DNA from: Nocardioides hwasunensis
GTDB taxonomy: Bacteria; Actinomycetota; Actinomycetes; Propionibacteriales; Nocardioidaceae
NCBI RefSeq assembly: GCF_014779665.1
Contig: NZ_JACXYY010000001.1
Location: 186,001-250,000 of the forward strand
Reading direction: 5' to 3'
Length of the DNA: 64,000 bases
Shown here: in pieces, positions 1 through 8,759 of the stretch
Layout: each line of letters opens with the position of its first letter
Position numbering within the stretch: position 1 is the first letter of the stretch
Made by a program: the position numbers and the translations under genes
Notes under the pieces: model-generated
What the model saw: only the letters and a program-made list of their open reading frames with translations
Told to the model about the DNA's origin: nothing
Databases searched by the model: none

Positions 1-1
1 C

Positions 2-517
2 TGGGTCGGGTCCGGCGACGACGACGCCGCCGGCTGGCTCGCCGGCGGCTCCTACCTCGTCGCCCGGCGGATCAACATGAACATCGAGATCTGGGACCGG
101 CAGCCGCTCGGCGACCAGGAGTCCTTCGTCGGCCGCACCAAGGGCACCGGCGCGCCGCTCTCGGGCGGCGAGGAGATGACCGAGCCCGACTTCTCGATGC
201 CCGGCAGCAACGACCAACCCGTCATCCCGGTCGACTCCCACGTGCGCGTCGTGCACCCGGACATGAACGGCGGCGTGCGGATGCTGCGTCGCGGCTACAA
301 CTTCGTCGACGGCTCCAACGCGCTCGGAGGCCTCGACGCCGGGCTGTTCTTCATCGCCTACGTCCGCGACCCCGACACCCACTTCATCCCTGTGCAGCTG
401 GCGATGTCGAAGACCGACGCGCTCGCGGAGTACCTCAGGTTCACCGGCTCCGCGCTCTTCGCGGTGCCGCCCGGCATCGGCCCGGGGGAGCACGTCGGCC
501 AGGCGCTGTTCGCCTGA
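2..517 (+). CDS. efeB: Dyp-type heme peroxidase, C-terminal part (5' end outside window)
   Basis: The reading frame is open from the left edge and encodes the last 171 residues of a dye-decolorizing peroxidase of the EfeB class. These heme enzymes act with EfeU/EfeO in iron uptake or use peroxide on organic substrates, and many are Tat-exported. Visible family signatures are GGSYLVARRINMNIEIWDR at the start, DSHVRVVHPD, whose histidine (codon at 239-241) sits where the proximal heme ligand lies in DyPs, then MLRRGYNF, and GLFFIAYVRDP with the EYLRFTGSALFAVPPG ending. The N-terminal half, with the GxxDG distal motif and any Tat signal, lies outside the window. Family assignment is firm; the EfeB subclass is likely because EfeB proteins end this way, but efeUO cannot be seen. 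Confidence 0.88.
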   Translation, partial: WVGSGDDDAAGWLAGGSYLVARRINMNIEIWDRQPLGDQESFVGRTKGTGAPLSGGEEMTEPDFSMPGSNDQPVIPVDSHVRVVHPDMNGGVRMLRRGYNFVDGSNALGGLDAGLFFIAYVRDPDTHFIPVQLAMSKTDALAEYLRFTGSALFAVPPGIGPGEHVGQALFA

Positions 518-541
518 CGCACGGCCCGGGCGGATGGCACC

Positions 542-1729
542 ATGCGTCGCATGCCGGTGCTGTCGCTCGTGTATCCCTGGCCCGCCCAGCATCGTGCCGA
601 TCGGCCGACGGACGATGATCCGGTGGTCGACGTCGCGATCCGCGCGTGCCGGTCGGTGGCCGCGCTCTACAGCGAGGCGCTCCGTGAGGTGGCGATCCCG
701 CACCGGACCACCGAGCTGCGACTCGTGACAGCCCGCACCGAGCAGCGAGACGGCGTGCACGGATCGGTCCACGTCGACCCGCTGTCGGAGGGCTGGGAGT
801 CCGGGACCGTCTTCGTCCCGGAATCGTTCGTGGACCACACGCCTCGCGCTCGCGCGGAGGCGCTGCTCGAGGTCGTGCACGGCATGGTCCTCCGACTCGG
901 TGAGGCCCGGGGCTGGGACGCCTCGCTGCTGGAGAAGTGCCGCCAGCACGTCGTCGACCGCGACCTCGAGCACCGCTGGACCGCTCCTGCGAAGACCTCT
1001 CCGGGCCGTCGCCACGAAGCCCGCGCCGAGTTCCGGATGATGCCGGACGGCTACGGCCGGGCCCGGCTCGTCATCGTGCGCACGCTGGACGGCGCCGAGG
1101 TCGCCACCTCCGGCGAAGCGCTGGCGTACTGCACACCACAGGGCTTCCTGCGCGCCGCGAAGACGCTCAGGTGGCACGGCAAGGACCGGGTGGCCATGAC
1201 GCCGTACGGCTCAGCGCCGGCCTGGAGCGGCGGGGAGGTGTCACTGACGAGGTCCGGTGACGCCTGGACGAGCACCGTGGTCGACCGCTACGACGTACGG
1301 CCCGTGCCCGGTGGCGACCCGACACTCGCTCCGCTCGAGGTGAGCGTCGTCGGTCGCGGGGAGACGGCCGACGAAGCCCCGCCGCGGGCCACCTTCGTCG
1401 GCGGCGGTCCGATCCAGACGCCGACGATCAGGCGTTTCCACGAGGTGTTCAGCCAGGACATGGGCCGCATCCAGTCACCTGCGGGCCAGTCCTGGTGGTC
1501 GGAAGCGGGGCTGCGGGTCCTGGAGGTCCAGGTCGCCTACCAGGCCTCGCGCACGCGGGTGCGCGGCCGGGTGACGGGCCGGCGGCTCGGTGTGTTCGTC
1601 GACGTGGCCGACGAGACGCTGGACGAGCGCGACCACGTCCAGCTCTCCCGGCAGCTGACCGAGGACGTGATCGGGCTCGCGCGGCGTCGCACCGGTCTGG
1701 GAGAGCACCCGGAGCTGGCACCGGACTGA
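542..1729 (+). CDS. Hypothetical protein, 395 aa
   Basis: I do not recognise this protein. It has no signal peptide or membrane segment, is rich in Arg, Glu, Asp and Val, and looks cytoplasmic. The N-terminal third is helical in character (VDVAIRACRSVAALYSEALREV; ARAEALLEVVHGMVLRLGEARGWD), and the rest alternates in a beta-rich way. Codon usage is strongly GC3-biased over the full length, so it is very probably translated. Starts at 542 and 551 (MPVLSLVYPWP) are both in frame and neither has a clear ribosome-binding site. It lies 24 bases after the peroxidase gene in the same direction and 58 bases before the permease start, so co-transcription is possible but not shown. Confidence 0.7.
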   Translation: MRRMPVLSLVYPWPAQHRADRPTDDDPVVDVAIRACRSVAALYSEALREVAIPHRTTELRLVTARTEQRDGVHGSVHVDPLSEGWESGTVFVPESFVDHTPRARAEALLEVVHGMVLRLGEARGWDASLLEKCRQHVVDRDLEHRWTAPAKTSPGRRHEARAEFRMMPDGYGRARLVIVRTLDGAEVATSGEALAYCTPQGFLRAAKTLRWHGKDRVAMTPYGSAPAWSGGEVSLTRSGDAWTSTVVDRYDVRPVPGGDPTLAPLEVSVVGRGETADEAPPRATFVGGGPIQTPTIRRFHEVFSQDMGRIQSPAGQSWWSEAGLRVLEVQVAYQASRTRVRGRVTGRRLGVFVDVADETLDERDHVQLSRQLTEDVIGLARRRTGLGEHPELAPD

Positions 1730-1787
1730 GTGGTCCGCCACGCGTGCGGTGCTTCCTCCCGGGCCCGAGGTGCGCGACGATTCCCGT

Positions 1788-3257
1788 ATGAGCGACACAG
1801 CGACCCCGTCGGGCCTCGAGCAGACCCGTCGACTCGGCGTCGAGACCACCGGCATCGAGATCATCGAGGAGTCCGAGCGCACCGCGCGCCCGCAGGACCT
1901 GTTCTGGCCGTGGTTCGCGGCCAACGTGTCGGTCTTCGGGCTGAGCTATGCCTCGTTCGTCCTCTACTTCGGCATCTCGTTCTGGCAGGGCGTGCTCGTC
2001 TCGGTCCTCGGCATCGTGGTGTCGTTCGCGCTCTGCGGCGTCATCGCCATCGCCGGCAAGCGCGGCTCCGCGCCGACGATGATCCTCAGCCGGGCGGCGT
2101 TCGGCGTGAAGGGCCAGAAGGTGCCCGGGGTCATCTCGTGGTTGGTCTCGATCGGCTGGGAGACGTTCCTCGCGATCCTCGCCGTGCTCGCCACCTCGAC
2201 CGTGTTCACCCGGCTCGGCTGGGGCGGCGGCAACGGGACGAAGGTGATCGCCGCCGTCGTCGTCGCGGCGTTGATCGTCTCGGCCAGCGTCGCGGGCTAC
2301 CACATCATCATGCGGATGCAGTCGATCCTGACCTGGATCACCGGCGCCGTGACCGTGCTCTACATCGTGCTCACGCTCAAGGACATCGACTGGTCGGCCG
2401 TGCAGGCCGTCCCCGCCGGGTCGACGCAGGCCGTCATCGGCGCGCTCGTCATGGTCATGACCGGCTTCGGCCTGGGCTGGATCAACATCGCCGCCGACTG
2501 GTCGCGCTACCAGAAGCGCACCGCGTCCGGACCGTCGATCGTCGCCTGGAACACCTTCGGCGGTGCCCTCGCGCCCGTCGTGCTCGTGCTCTACGGTCTG
2601 GCGCTGGCGGGCTCCTCGACCGACATCCTCGACGGCGTCGCGGGAGACCCGATCGGCACGCTGGCCACCCTGCTGCCGACGTGGTTCCTCGTGCCGTTCC
2701 TGCTGGCCGCGATCCTGTCGCTGGTCAGCGGCGCGGTGCTCGGCATCTACTCCTCCGGCCTGACCCTGCTCTCGCTCGGCGTACGACTCAAGCGCCCGCA
2801 GGCCGCGGCGGTCGACGGGGTGCTGCTCACGATCGGCACGATCTACGTCGTCTTCGTCGCCGACAACTTCATCAACCCGTTCCAGAGCTTCCTGATCACG
2901 CTCGGCGTGCCGCTGGCGGCCTGGGCCGGGATCATGATCTCCGACCTCGCGCTGCGCCGGCGCGACTACGACGAGGACGCCCTCTTCGACGCCGGCGGAC
3001 GCTACGGCGACGTCGACTGGACCTCCATCGGCACCATGGCCGTCGCCTCCGTCGTCGGATGGGGCCTGGTGATCAACCTCTTCACCGACGACGCGTCGTG
3101 GAACAACTGGCAGGGCTACCTCCTCGGCCCGCTCGGCCTCGGTGGCAAGGACGGCATCTGGGCCTCGGCCAACATCGGCGTGCTCGTCGCCCTGCTGATC
3201 GGTCTCGTCGGCGGCTACCTCCTGCGCCGGTCCACCGTCCAGCGCCAGGAGTCCTGA
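1788..3257 (+). CDS. NCS1-family permease for cytosine/purine-type substrates
   Basis: This 489-aa polytopic membrane protein belongs to the nucleobase:cation symporter-1 family (CodB/Fcy2-like), which imports cytosine, purines, allantoin, hydantoins or thiamine precursors with a cation. About twelve hydrophobic segments follow a 45-residue cytoplasmic N-terminus. Family hallmarks are RTARPQDLFWPWFAANVSVFGLSYASF at the first helix, RAAFGVKGQKVPGVISWLVSIGWETF at helix 3, and GFGLGWINIAADWSRY in the middle. Length fits bacterial NCS1 proteins. The ATG at 1788 (MSDTATP) is preferred because the residues upstream resemble no permease N-terminus. The substrate cannot be read from the sequence, and no catabolic gene lies beside it. 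Confidence 0.88.
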   Translation: MSDTATPSGLEQTRRLGVETTGIEIIEESERTARPQDLFWPWFAANVSVFGLSYASFVLYFGISFWQGVLVSVLGIVVSFALCGVIAIAGKRGSAPTMILSRAAFGVKGQKVPGVISWLVSIGWETFLAILAVLATSTVFTRLGWGGGNGTKVIAAVVVAALIVSASVAGYHIIMRMQSILTWITGAVTVLYIVLTLKDIDWSAVQAVPAGSTQAVIGALVMVMTGFGLGWINIAADWSRYQKRTASGPSIVAWNTFGGALAPVVLVLYGLALAGSSTDILDGVAGDPIGTLATLLPTWFLVPFLLAAILSLVSGAVLGIYSSGLTLLSLGVRLKRPQAAAVDGVLLTIGTIYVVFVADNFINPFQSFLITLGVPLAAWAGIMISDLALRRRDYDEDALFDAGGRYGDVDWTSIGTMAVASVVGWGLVINLFTDDASWNNWQGYLLGPLGLGGKDGIWASANIGVLVALLIGLVGGYLLRRSTVQRQES

Positions 3258-3365
3258 GCCGGGCTGACGCGCCCCGACACGCCCGGACTGCGGGTTGAGT
3301 CTCTGGGCGACTCATGGCCCAGTGTCGCCGGGAACACCCCGCGCGGCCGCGCTGTTGAGGCCGGC

Positions 3366-4082
3366 GTGAAGATCGAGATCTGGTCCGACGTCGTCTGCCC
3401 GTGGTGCTACATCGGCAAGCGTCGCATCGAGAACGCCCTGGCCGAGTTCGCGCACGCCGACGAGGTGGAGGTGCACTGGCGCTCCTACCAGCTCGACCCC
3501 GGCGCACCCGTCGTGCCGACCGAGAAGACCGGCGCCATGCTGGCCCGCAAGTACGGCCAGTCGCCCGACGGCGCGAAGCAGATGCAGGACCGGGTCGAGG
3601 CCGTCGCGGCCGAGGAGGGCCTGGTCTACCGGCTCTCCGAGACCATGCACCTCAACACCGTGGACGCCCACCGCGTGATCCACCTCGCCCACGAGCAGGG
3701 CGGCAACGAGCTGCAGGGCGAGGTGAAGGAGGCCCTGCTGAAGGCGTACTTCACCGAGGCGCGCAACGTCGCCGACCACGAGGTGCTGCGTGAGGTCGCG
3801 GTCGCCGCCGGTCTCGACGCGGCGAGGGTCGACGAGGTGCTCGCCGGCAGCGAGTTCACCGCGCACGTGTACGCCGACGTCGAGCAGGCACAGGCCTATG
3901 GCGCGACGGGCGTGCCGTTCTTCGTGATCGACGAGAAGTACGGCGTCTCCGGCGCGCAGCCGACCGAGGTGTTCAGCCAGGTGCTGGAGAAGGCGTGGTC
4001 GGAGTCGCGCCCGAAGATCGAGGTCCTCGCGACCGGCGCCGACAGCGGCGAGGAGTGCGGCCCGGACGGCTGCGCCATCTGA
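3366..4082 (+). CDS. DsbA/FrnE-like thiol oxidoreductase
   Basis: This 238-aa protein has the thioredoxin fold with the DsbA helical insertion, of the FrnE / 2-hydroxychromene-2-carboxylate isomerase-like group. The active site is VCPWCYIGKRR, with Cys11 and Cys14. The cis-proline loop is ATGVPFFVID, and the protein ends GEECGPDGCAI, a second Cys pair seen in many actinobacterial FrnE proteins. There is no signal peptide, so it should work in the cytoplasm on disulfides or in thiol-dependent detoxification. The GTG at 3366 is the only start that leaves the CPWC motif at the usual distance from the N-terminus. It stands alone. Its stop codon lies at the first copy of a 16-bp tandem repeat. Confidence 0.9.
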   Translation: MKIEIWSDVVCPWCYIGKRRIENALAEFAHADEVEVHWRSYQLDPGAPVVPTEKTGAMLARKYGQSPDGAKQMQDRVEAVAAEEGLVYRLSETMHLNTVDAHRVIHLAHEQGGNELQGEVKEALLKAYFTEARNVADHEVLREVAVAAGLDAARVDEVLAGSEFTAHVYADVEQAQAYGATGVPFFVIDEKYGVSGAQPTEVFSQVLEKAWSESRPKIEVLATGADSGEECGPDGCAI

Positions 4083-4144
4083 CGACCGCGCCATCTGACG
4101 ACCGCGCCATCTGACGACCGCGCCATCTGACGACCGCGCCATCT
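4081..4144. repeat. Four tandem copies of a 16-bp unit at the 3' end of the FrnE-like gene
   Basis: The unit GACGACCGCGCCATCT occurs at 4081-4096, 4097-4112, 4113-4128 and 4129-4144 without mismatch. The last ten bases of the unit, with one change, also precede the array at 4071-4080 inside the last codons and stop of the gene (TGCGCCATCT). The array therefore looks like expansion of the end of the coding sequence. Each unit contains a TGA. Confidence 0.97.
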
Positions 4145-4172
4145 GACCGGCGCCGTCCCACCGGCGCGAGAC

Positions 4173-4745
4173 CTACTGGGACTTGATGCCCTGTGCTGCC
4201 TTCTCGGCGGTCGTGGCGACCCGTGCCGCGCGGGTCTCGGGACGCTTCGCCAGCACGATCCAGGTCAGGATCATCTTCTGCGCCGATGCGGACCACGAGA
4301 CCCAGTGCTCACGCGAGCCCGGGTGGCGGTCGAAGGCCTCGGAGAGGTCGTCGGGCACGACGAGGTCCTCGACGTCGTCCATGAGGGTCCACATGCCCGT
4401 CTCCTTCGCGACCGCGACGGCGGCCGCGCCGGCCGGCTGCATGAGCCCGGCCTCCTCGAGACGGGCGATGCGACCCTTGTTGATGCGGGTCCACATGCTG
4501 CCCTTGCGGCGCGGCGCGAACCACATCATCGCGTGCTCCTCGTCGACGGGCTTCACGGTCGAGTCGACCCACCCGTAGCGCAGCGCCTCGAGCACCGCCT
4601 CCTCGTAGGAGATCGCGCGCTCGGCGGCGCGTCGCCGACTGACCAGCCACACGCCGGAGGGCTGGCTGTGGTGCTCGTGCAGCCACGAGCTCCACTCGGC
4701 GACGGAGCCCGCCTCCAGCCGTTCCGCCTCGTCCATCACACCCAT
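4173..4745 (-). CDS. YdeI/OmpD-associated family protein
   Basis: This 190-aa cytoplasmic protein matches the YdeI/OmdA family, a small bacterial group without a proven biochemical role. The recognisable block runs from about residue 15 to 110: SWLHEHHSQPSGVWLVSRRR, then YEEAVLEALRYGWVDSTVKP, then MWFAPRRKGSMWTRINKGRI. The C-terminal part (SEAFDRHPGSREHWVSW ... ILTWIVLAKRPETR) is the family's helical domain. ATG at 4745 is used; a second ATG three codons in (MDEAERLE) is equally possible. The gene is convergent with the FrnE-like gene and divergent from serA, so it is probably transcribed alone. Confidence 0.85.
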   Translation of the reverse strand: MGVMDEAERLEAGSVAEWSSWLHEHHSQPSGVWLVSRRRAAERAISYEEAVLEALRYGWVDSTVKPVDEEHAMMWFAPRRKGSMWTRINKGRIARLEEAGLMQPAGAAAVAVAKETGMWTLMDDVEDLVVPDDLSEAFDRHPGSREHWVSWSASAQKMILTWIVLAKRPETRAARVATTAEKAAQGIKSQ

Positions 4746-4902
4746 GCGCCCCAGGCTAGGGCTGAGCCACGACACCGCGCACGGGACGTGCCGGTCCGAC
4801 ATGTGGGGACCCGATGACCGCAGTCGGTGCCGCAGGTACGCTGGATCGCGCACAGCGTCGTGCAGTCCCGCACAACCCTTGAACATCCCCGAGGACCCCG
4901 CT

Positions 4903-6498
4903 GTGAGCACTCCTGCCAAGCCCGTCGTACTCATCGCCGAAGAGCTGAGCCCCGCCACGATCGAGGCACTGGGCCCGGACTTCGAGATCCGCACCTGCAA
5001 CGGCGCCGACCGCGCCGAGCTGCTGCCCGCGATCGCGGACGTCGACGCGATCCTGGTCCGCTCGGCGACCAAGGTCGACGCCGAGGCGCTCGCCGCGGCC
5101 CACCGGCTCAAGATCGTCGCCCGTGCCGGCGTCGGCCTCGACAACGTCGACGTCAAGGCCGCCACCCAGGCGGGTGTCATGGTCGTCAACGCGCCGACCT
5201 CCAACATCGTCAGCGCAGCCGAGCTGGCGGTCGCGCTGATGCTCGCCGCCGCGCGCCACATCAGCCCCGCCCACGCCGCCCTCCGCGGTGGGGAGTGGAA
5301 GCGCTCGAAGTACACCGGCATCGAGCTCTACGAGAAGACCGTCGGCATCGTCGGCCTCGGCCGCATCGGCGTGCTCGTCGCCCAGCGCCTCAGCGCCTTC
5401 GGCATGAAGGTCATCGCCTACGACCCCTACGTCCAGGCCGGCCGCGCCGCGCAGATGGGCGTACGCCTCGTCGACCTCGACACGCTGCTCGCGGAGTCCG
5501 ACTTCATGAGCGTGCACCTGCCCAAGACCCCCGAGACCATCGGCCTCATCGGCGCCGAGCAGCTCGCCCGGGCCAAGGGCAGCCTGGTGCTGGTCAATGC
5601 CGCGCGCGGCGGGATCGTCGACGAGGCAGCCCTGTTCGACGCCCTCAAGACCGGCCAGATCGCGGCCGCCGGCCTCGACGTCTTCGCGACCGAGCCGTGC
5701 ACCGACAGCCCGCTCTTCGAGCTGGAGAACGTCGTCGCCACCCCGCACCTCGGGGCGTCCACCGACGAGGCGCAGGAGAAGGCCGGCATCGCCGTCGCGC
5801 GGTCGGTGCGCCTGGCCCTCAGCGGCGAGCTCGTCCCCGACGCGGTCAACGTGCAGGGCGGCGTCATCGCCGAGGACGTGCGCCCCGGCATCCCGCTCAC
5901 CGAGAAGCTCGGCCGCGTCTTCACCGCCCTCGCAGGCGAGGCCGCCCAGCAGATCGACGTCGAGGTCCGCGGCGAGATCACCGAGTACGACGTCAAGGTG
6001 CTCGAGCTGGCCGCGCTCAAGGGTGTCTTCGCCGACATCGTCGAGGAGCAGGTCTCCTACGTGAACGCTCCGCTCCTCGCCGCCGAGCGCGGCACGGAGG
6101 TCCGTCTCGTGACCGACGCCGAGAGCCCCGACCACCGCAACCTCATCACCATCCGCGGCACGCTCGCGGACGGCACGCAGGTGTCGGTCAGCGGCACCCT
6201 GGTCGGCATCGGTCAGCGTGAGCGCCTGGTCGAGGTCAACGGCTTCGCGGTCGACATCGAGCCCACCACGCACCTGGCGTTCCTCACCTACGAGGACCGT
6301 CCCGGCATGGTCGGCGTCATCGGCGGCATCCTGGGCGACGCCTCGGTCAACATCGCCGGCATGCAGGTCTCGCGCCAGGACAAGGGTGGCGCGGCGCTGG
6401 TCGCGCTCAGCGTCGACTCGGCCATCCCGGCGGACACGCTCGCCGAGCTGCAGGGCGCGATCGAGGCCGACGCGGTGCGCGCGGTCGACCTGACCTGA
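4903..6498 (+). CDS. serA: D-3-phosphoglycerate dehydrogenase
   Basis: SerA oxidises 3-phosphoglycerate to 3-phosphohydroxypyruvate with NAD+, the first committed step of serine biosynthesis, in the cytoplasm. At 531 aa this is the long actinobacterial form. It has the catalytic/Rossmann part (residues about 8-315; GLGRIGVLVAQRL NAD loop, LVNAARGGIVDE with the active-site Arg, ATPHLGAST with the catalytic His), then the intervening domain (about 320-450), then a C-terminal ACT domain (HLAFLTYEDRPGMVGVIGGILG) where serine binds for feedback inhibition in related enzymes. The GTG at 4903 (VSTPAKPVVLIAEEL) is chosen by family length. A -10-like TACGCT at 4837-4842 would give a leader of roughly 55 bases. 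It is convergent with the MocR regulator gene. Confidence 0.96.
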   Translation: MSTPAKPVVLIAEELSPATIEALGPDFEIRTCNGADRAELLPAIADVDAILVRSATKVDAEALAAAHRLKIVARAGVGLDNVDVKAATQAGVMVVNAPTSNIVSAAELAVALMLAAARHISPAHAALRGGEWKRSKYTGIELYEKTVGIVGLGRIGVLVAQRLSAFGMKVIAYDPYVQAGRAAQMGVRLVDLDTLLAESDFMSVHLPKTPETIGLIGAEQLARAKGSLVLVNAARGGIVDEAALFDALKTGQIAAAGLDVFATEPCTDSPLFELENVVATPHLGASTDEAQEKAGIAVARSVRLALSGELVPDAVNVQGGVIAEDVRPGIPLTEKLGRVFTALAGEAAQQIDVEVRGEITEYDVKVLELAALKGVFADIVEEQVSYVNAPLLAAERGTEVRLVTDAESPDHRNLITIRGTLADGTQVSVSGTLVGIGQRERLVEVNGFAVDIEPTTHLAFLTYEDRPGMVGVIGGILGDASVNIAGMQVSRQDKGGAALVALSVDSAIPADTLAELQGAIEADAVRAVDLT

Positions 6499-6525
6499 TC
6501 CGACCCGAGGCAGGTGGTCGTCGCC

Positions 6526-7992
6526 TCAGGCGACCATGACACGCCCGGTGCCTCCGCGCTGGGACGCGGCCCGGCCCGACGCCGTCCGGGCCGCGTCCGT
6601 GGACACGTGGTCCCATGCGGCCGCGAGGCGGCGTACGGCCTCGGTGAGGGTCTCCGGCGACGTCGTCCACGGGATCCGGACGAAGCGGTCGAGCCCGCCC
6701 TCGACGGCGAAGAGCGGCCCCGGGGCGACGACGACGCCGCGACGCTCGGCCTCGACCGTGGTCGCGGTGCCGAGAGGCTCGGGCAGCTCGCACCACAGCG
6801 CCAGCCCGCCGTCGGGCACCCGGAACCGCCACTGCGGGAGGTGCTCGCGGACCGCCGCGACGAGCGCGTCGCGGCCGGCCACCAGCCGCTCGCGGTGCAC
6901 CGGCAACACCTCGTCGGCGCGGTCCATCAGGTCGGCGAGGACGAGCTGCTCGAGGACCGGCGCGCCGAGGTCGAGCCCGATCCGCGCCTGGACCAGCCGA
7001 TCCATGTCGGCCAGCGGAGCGCGCACCCACCCGAGGCGGAGGCCGCCCCAGTAGGACTTGCTCGCGCTGCCGATCGTGATCGCGCCCTCGGCGTACGCCG
7101 CCAGCGGACGGGGCATCGCATCGGCGAGGCCGGGGGCGAGGGCGAGCGCATGGTGGGCCTCGTCGGCGACGACGGTCGTCCGCGTGCGAGCCAGCGCTCC
7201 CGCGACCTCCTCGCGCTGCGCGTCGGACATGAGGTGGCCGGTCGGGTTCTGGAAGTCGGGGATCAGGTAGGCCAGCCGCGGCGAGGTCTGGCGCAGCGTC
7301 GCCGACAGCGCGTCGAGGTCCCAGCCGTCGGGGTCGACGTCCGCGGCCACGATCCGCGCGCCCGCCTGCCGGACCGCCTGGGTGGCGTTGGGATAGGTCG
7401 GGGACTCGACCACCGCGCGCTCGCCGGGGGCGGTGAACGCCTGGGCGACGATCGACGCAGCCGCGAGCGCGCCCGCGGTGACCATCACCTGCTCGGGCAG
7501 GGTCGGCAGCCCCCGCGCGTCGTACGCCGCCGCGATCCGCGCCTGCAGCACCGGCACCCCGAGCGGGAAGTAGCCGGGGCCGCTGAGGTAGGCCGGGAGC
7601 TCGTCGGTGGCCCGCTGGTAGGCCTCGACCAGCCCCGGCGGTGCGGAGTGCGCCGCGCAGTTGAGGTCGATGACGTCGTCACCCCCCGGGCCCGGCATCA
7701 GGGCCCGGTCCTGGCGTCGTTGCCCACCCGGCACGACGGTGAAGGTGCCCGACCCGCGGCGCGCATCGGCGTACCCCGACTCGCGGAGCACCTCGTAGGC
7801 GCGCGTGACCGTGGTGCGCGAGACGTCGAGAGCACCGGTCAGCTCGCGCTCGCTCGGCAGTCGGACGCCGACGCCGATGCGGCCGTCGCCGATGAGGACC
7901 CGGAGGCTGTCGGCGAGCCCGAGGTAGGCAGGGGACCGCGGGAAGTCACCGACCAGGGTGGCCACGCGCTGGGCGCTGATCAAGCGGCTCAT
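6526..7992 (-). CDS. MocR-subfamily transcription factor (GntR HTH fused to aminotransferase fold), YczR-like
   Basis: This 488-aa regulator has an N-terminal GntR winged helix (residues about 15-85; LPSERELTGALDVSRTTVTRAYEVLRESGY) and a fold-type I aminotransferase domain (about 120-470). In MocR proteins the latter binds pyridoxal phosphate to sense a ligand. The PLP lysine is in ITIGSASKSYWGGLRLGW, and YLIPDFQNPTGHLMS and ADEAHHALAL supply cofactor contacts. The family activates or represses the neighbouring gene. Here that is the divergent YczE-type gene 62 bases away, a pairing known for YczR regulators. ATG at 7992 (MSRLISAQRV) gives the normal distance to the HTH. A dyad lies in the shared intergenic region (8012-8034). 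Confidence 0.9.
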   Translation of the reverse strand: MSRLISAQRVATLVGDFPRSPAYLGLADSLRVLIGDGRIGVGVRLPSERELTGALDVSRTTVTRAYEVLRESGYADARRGSGTFTVVPGGQRRQDRALMPGPGGDDVIDLNCAAHSAPPGLVEAYQRATDELPAYLSGPGYFPLGVPVLQARIAAAYDARGLPTLPEQVMVTAGALAAASIVAQAFTAPGERAVVESPTYPNATQAVRQAGARIVAADVDPDGWDLDALSATLRQTSPRLAYLIPDFQNPTGHLMSDAQREEVAGALARTRTTVVADEAHHALALAPGLADAMPRPLAAYAEGAITIGSASKSYWGGLRLGWVRAPLADMDRLVQARIGLDLGAPVLEQLVLADLMDRADEVLPVHRERLVAGRDALVAAVREHLPQWRFRVPDGGLALWCELPEPLGTATTVEAERRGVVVAPGPLFAVEGGLDRFVRIPWTTSPETLTEAVRRLAAAWDHVSTDAARTASGRAASQRGGTGRVMVA

Positions 7993-8011
7993 GCAGGCCA
8001 CTGTTCCACGA

Positions 8012-8034
8012 TTGGATATGTCGGACAAGGCCAA
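8012..8034. promoter_or_regulatory. Candidate operator of the MocR/YczR regulator
   Basis: The 62-bp gap between the divergent regulator and yczE genes contains a symmetric element TTGG-N3-TGTC-N-GACA-N3-CCAA centred on 8023. The right arm continues as CCAATTGG (8031-8038). Position, symmetry and AT content stand out from the GC-rich surroundings. Assignment to the regulator is inference. Confidence 0.6.
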
Positions 8035-8054
8035 TTGGGGTGAGGATGGTGGGC

Positions 8055-8750
8055 ATGAGCACGATCCCGACCCCCACCACCCGCGCACCCCGTCCCGTCC
8101 TGGCAGACCTCGGCCCCCTCGCCCAGCTGCGGGCCGGCCGGCTGGCGCGCCGGCTGCCCCAGCTCTACGTCGGGCTGTTCCTCTACGGTGTGTCGCTCGC
8201 GCTGATGGTGCGCGGCGCGCTCGGGCTCGCCCCGTGGGACGTGCTCCACTCCGGCTTCATCCAGCACGTGCCGATGACGCTGGGACAGGCGGTCGTGCTG
8301 TTCAGCTTCGTCGTGCTGGTGCTGTGGGTCCCGCTGCGCGAGATGCCCGGCCTGGGCACCATCAGCAACGCCCTGGTGGTCGGCCTCTCCGCCGATGCGA
8401 CCCTCGCCGTGCTCTCCCGGCCGGACGCGATCGCGAGCCGCGTCGGGCTGATGCTCGGCGGCGTGGTCCTGTGCGGCTTCGCCAGCGCTCTCTACATCGG
8501 CGCGCAGCTCGGCCGCGGGCCCCGCGACGGCCTGATGACGGGACTGCACCGCCGCACCGGCCTCTCCCTGCGGCTGGTCCGCACCGGTCTCGAGGTCGTC
8601 GTCGTGGTCATCGGCCTCCTGCTCGGCGGCAAGCTCGGCATCGGCACGGTGGTCTATGCGCTGGCCATCGGCCCGCTCACCCAGCTGATGCTGCCCTGGC
8701 TGACCGTCGACCTGAGGGGCCCGGTCGACGCGCTCCCGGTCGAGCCCTGA
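8055..8750 (+). CDS. yczE: YczE/YyaS/YitT-family membrane protein
   Basis: This 231-aa integral membrane protein has about five to six hydrophobic segments. It contains the YczE signature GLFLYGVSLALMVRGALGLAPWDVLHSGF near the start and GAQLGRGPRDGLMTGLHRR in the middle. The biochemical role of the family is not established, although members are often controlled by an adjacent MocR-type regulator. Three in-frame starts exist (GTG 8040, ATG 8046, ATG 8055); 8055 is chosen because GAGG at 8042-8045 lies nine bases before it. It is convergent with the ABC permease gene, with only nine bases between stop codons. Confidence 0.82.
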   Translation: MSTIPTPTTRAPRPVLADLGPLAQLRAGRLARRLPQLYVGLFLYGVSLALMVRGALGLAPWDVLHSGFIQHVPMTLGQAVVLFSFVVLVLWVPLREMPGLGTISNALVVGLSADATLAVLSRPDAIASRVGLMLGGVVLCGFASALYIGAQLGRGPRDGLMTGLHRRTGLSLRLVRTGLEVVVVVIGLLLGGKLGIGTVVYALAIGPLTQLMLPWLTVDLRGPVDALPVEP

Positions 8751-8759
8751 CGCGTCGGG

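Noticed and set aside
3259..3286. CCGGGC/GCCCGG pair after the NCS1 permease gene as a terminator
   Set aside because: A six-base stem with a long loop is expected by chance in sequence this GC-rich.
4081..4144. Tandem 16-bp repeats as a CRISPR array
   Set aside because: Units are directly adjacent with no spacers, and no cas gene is present.
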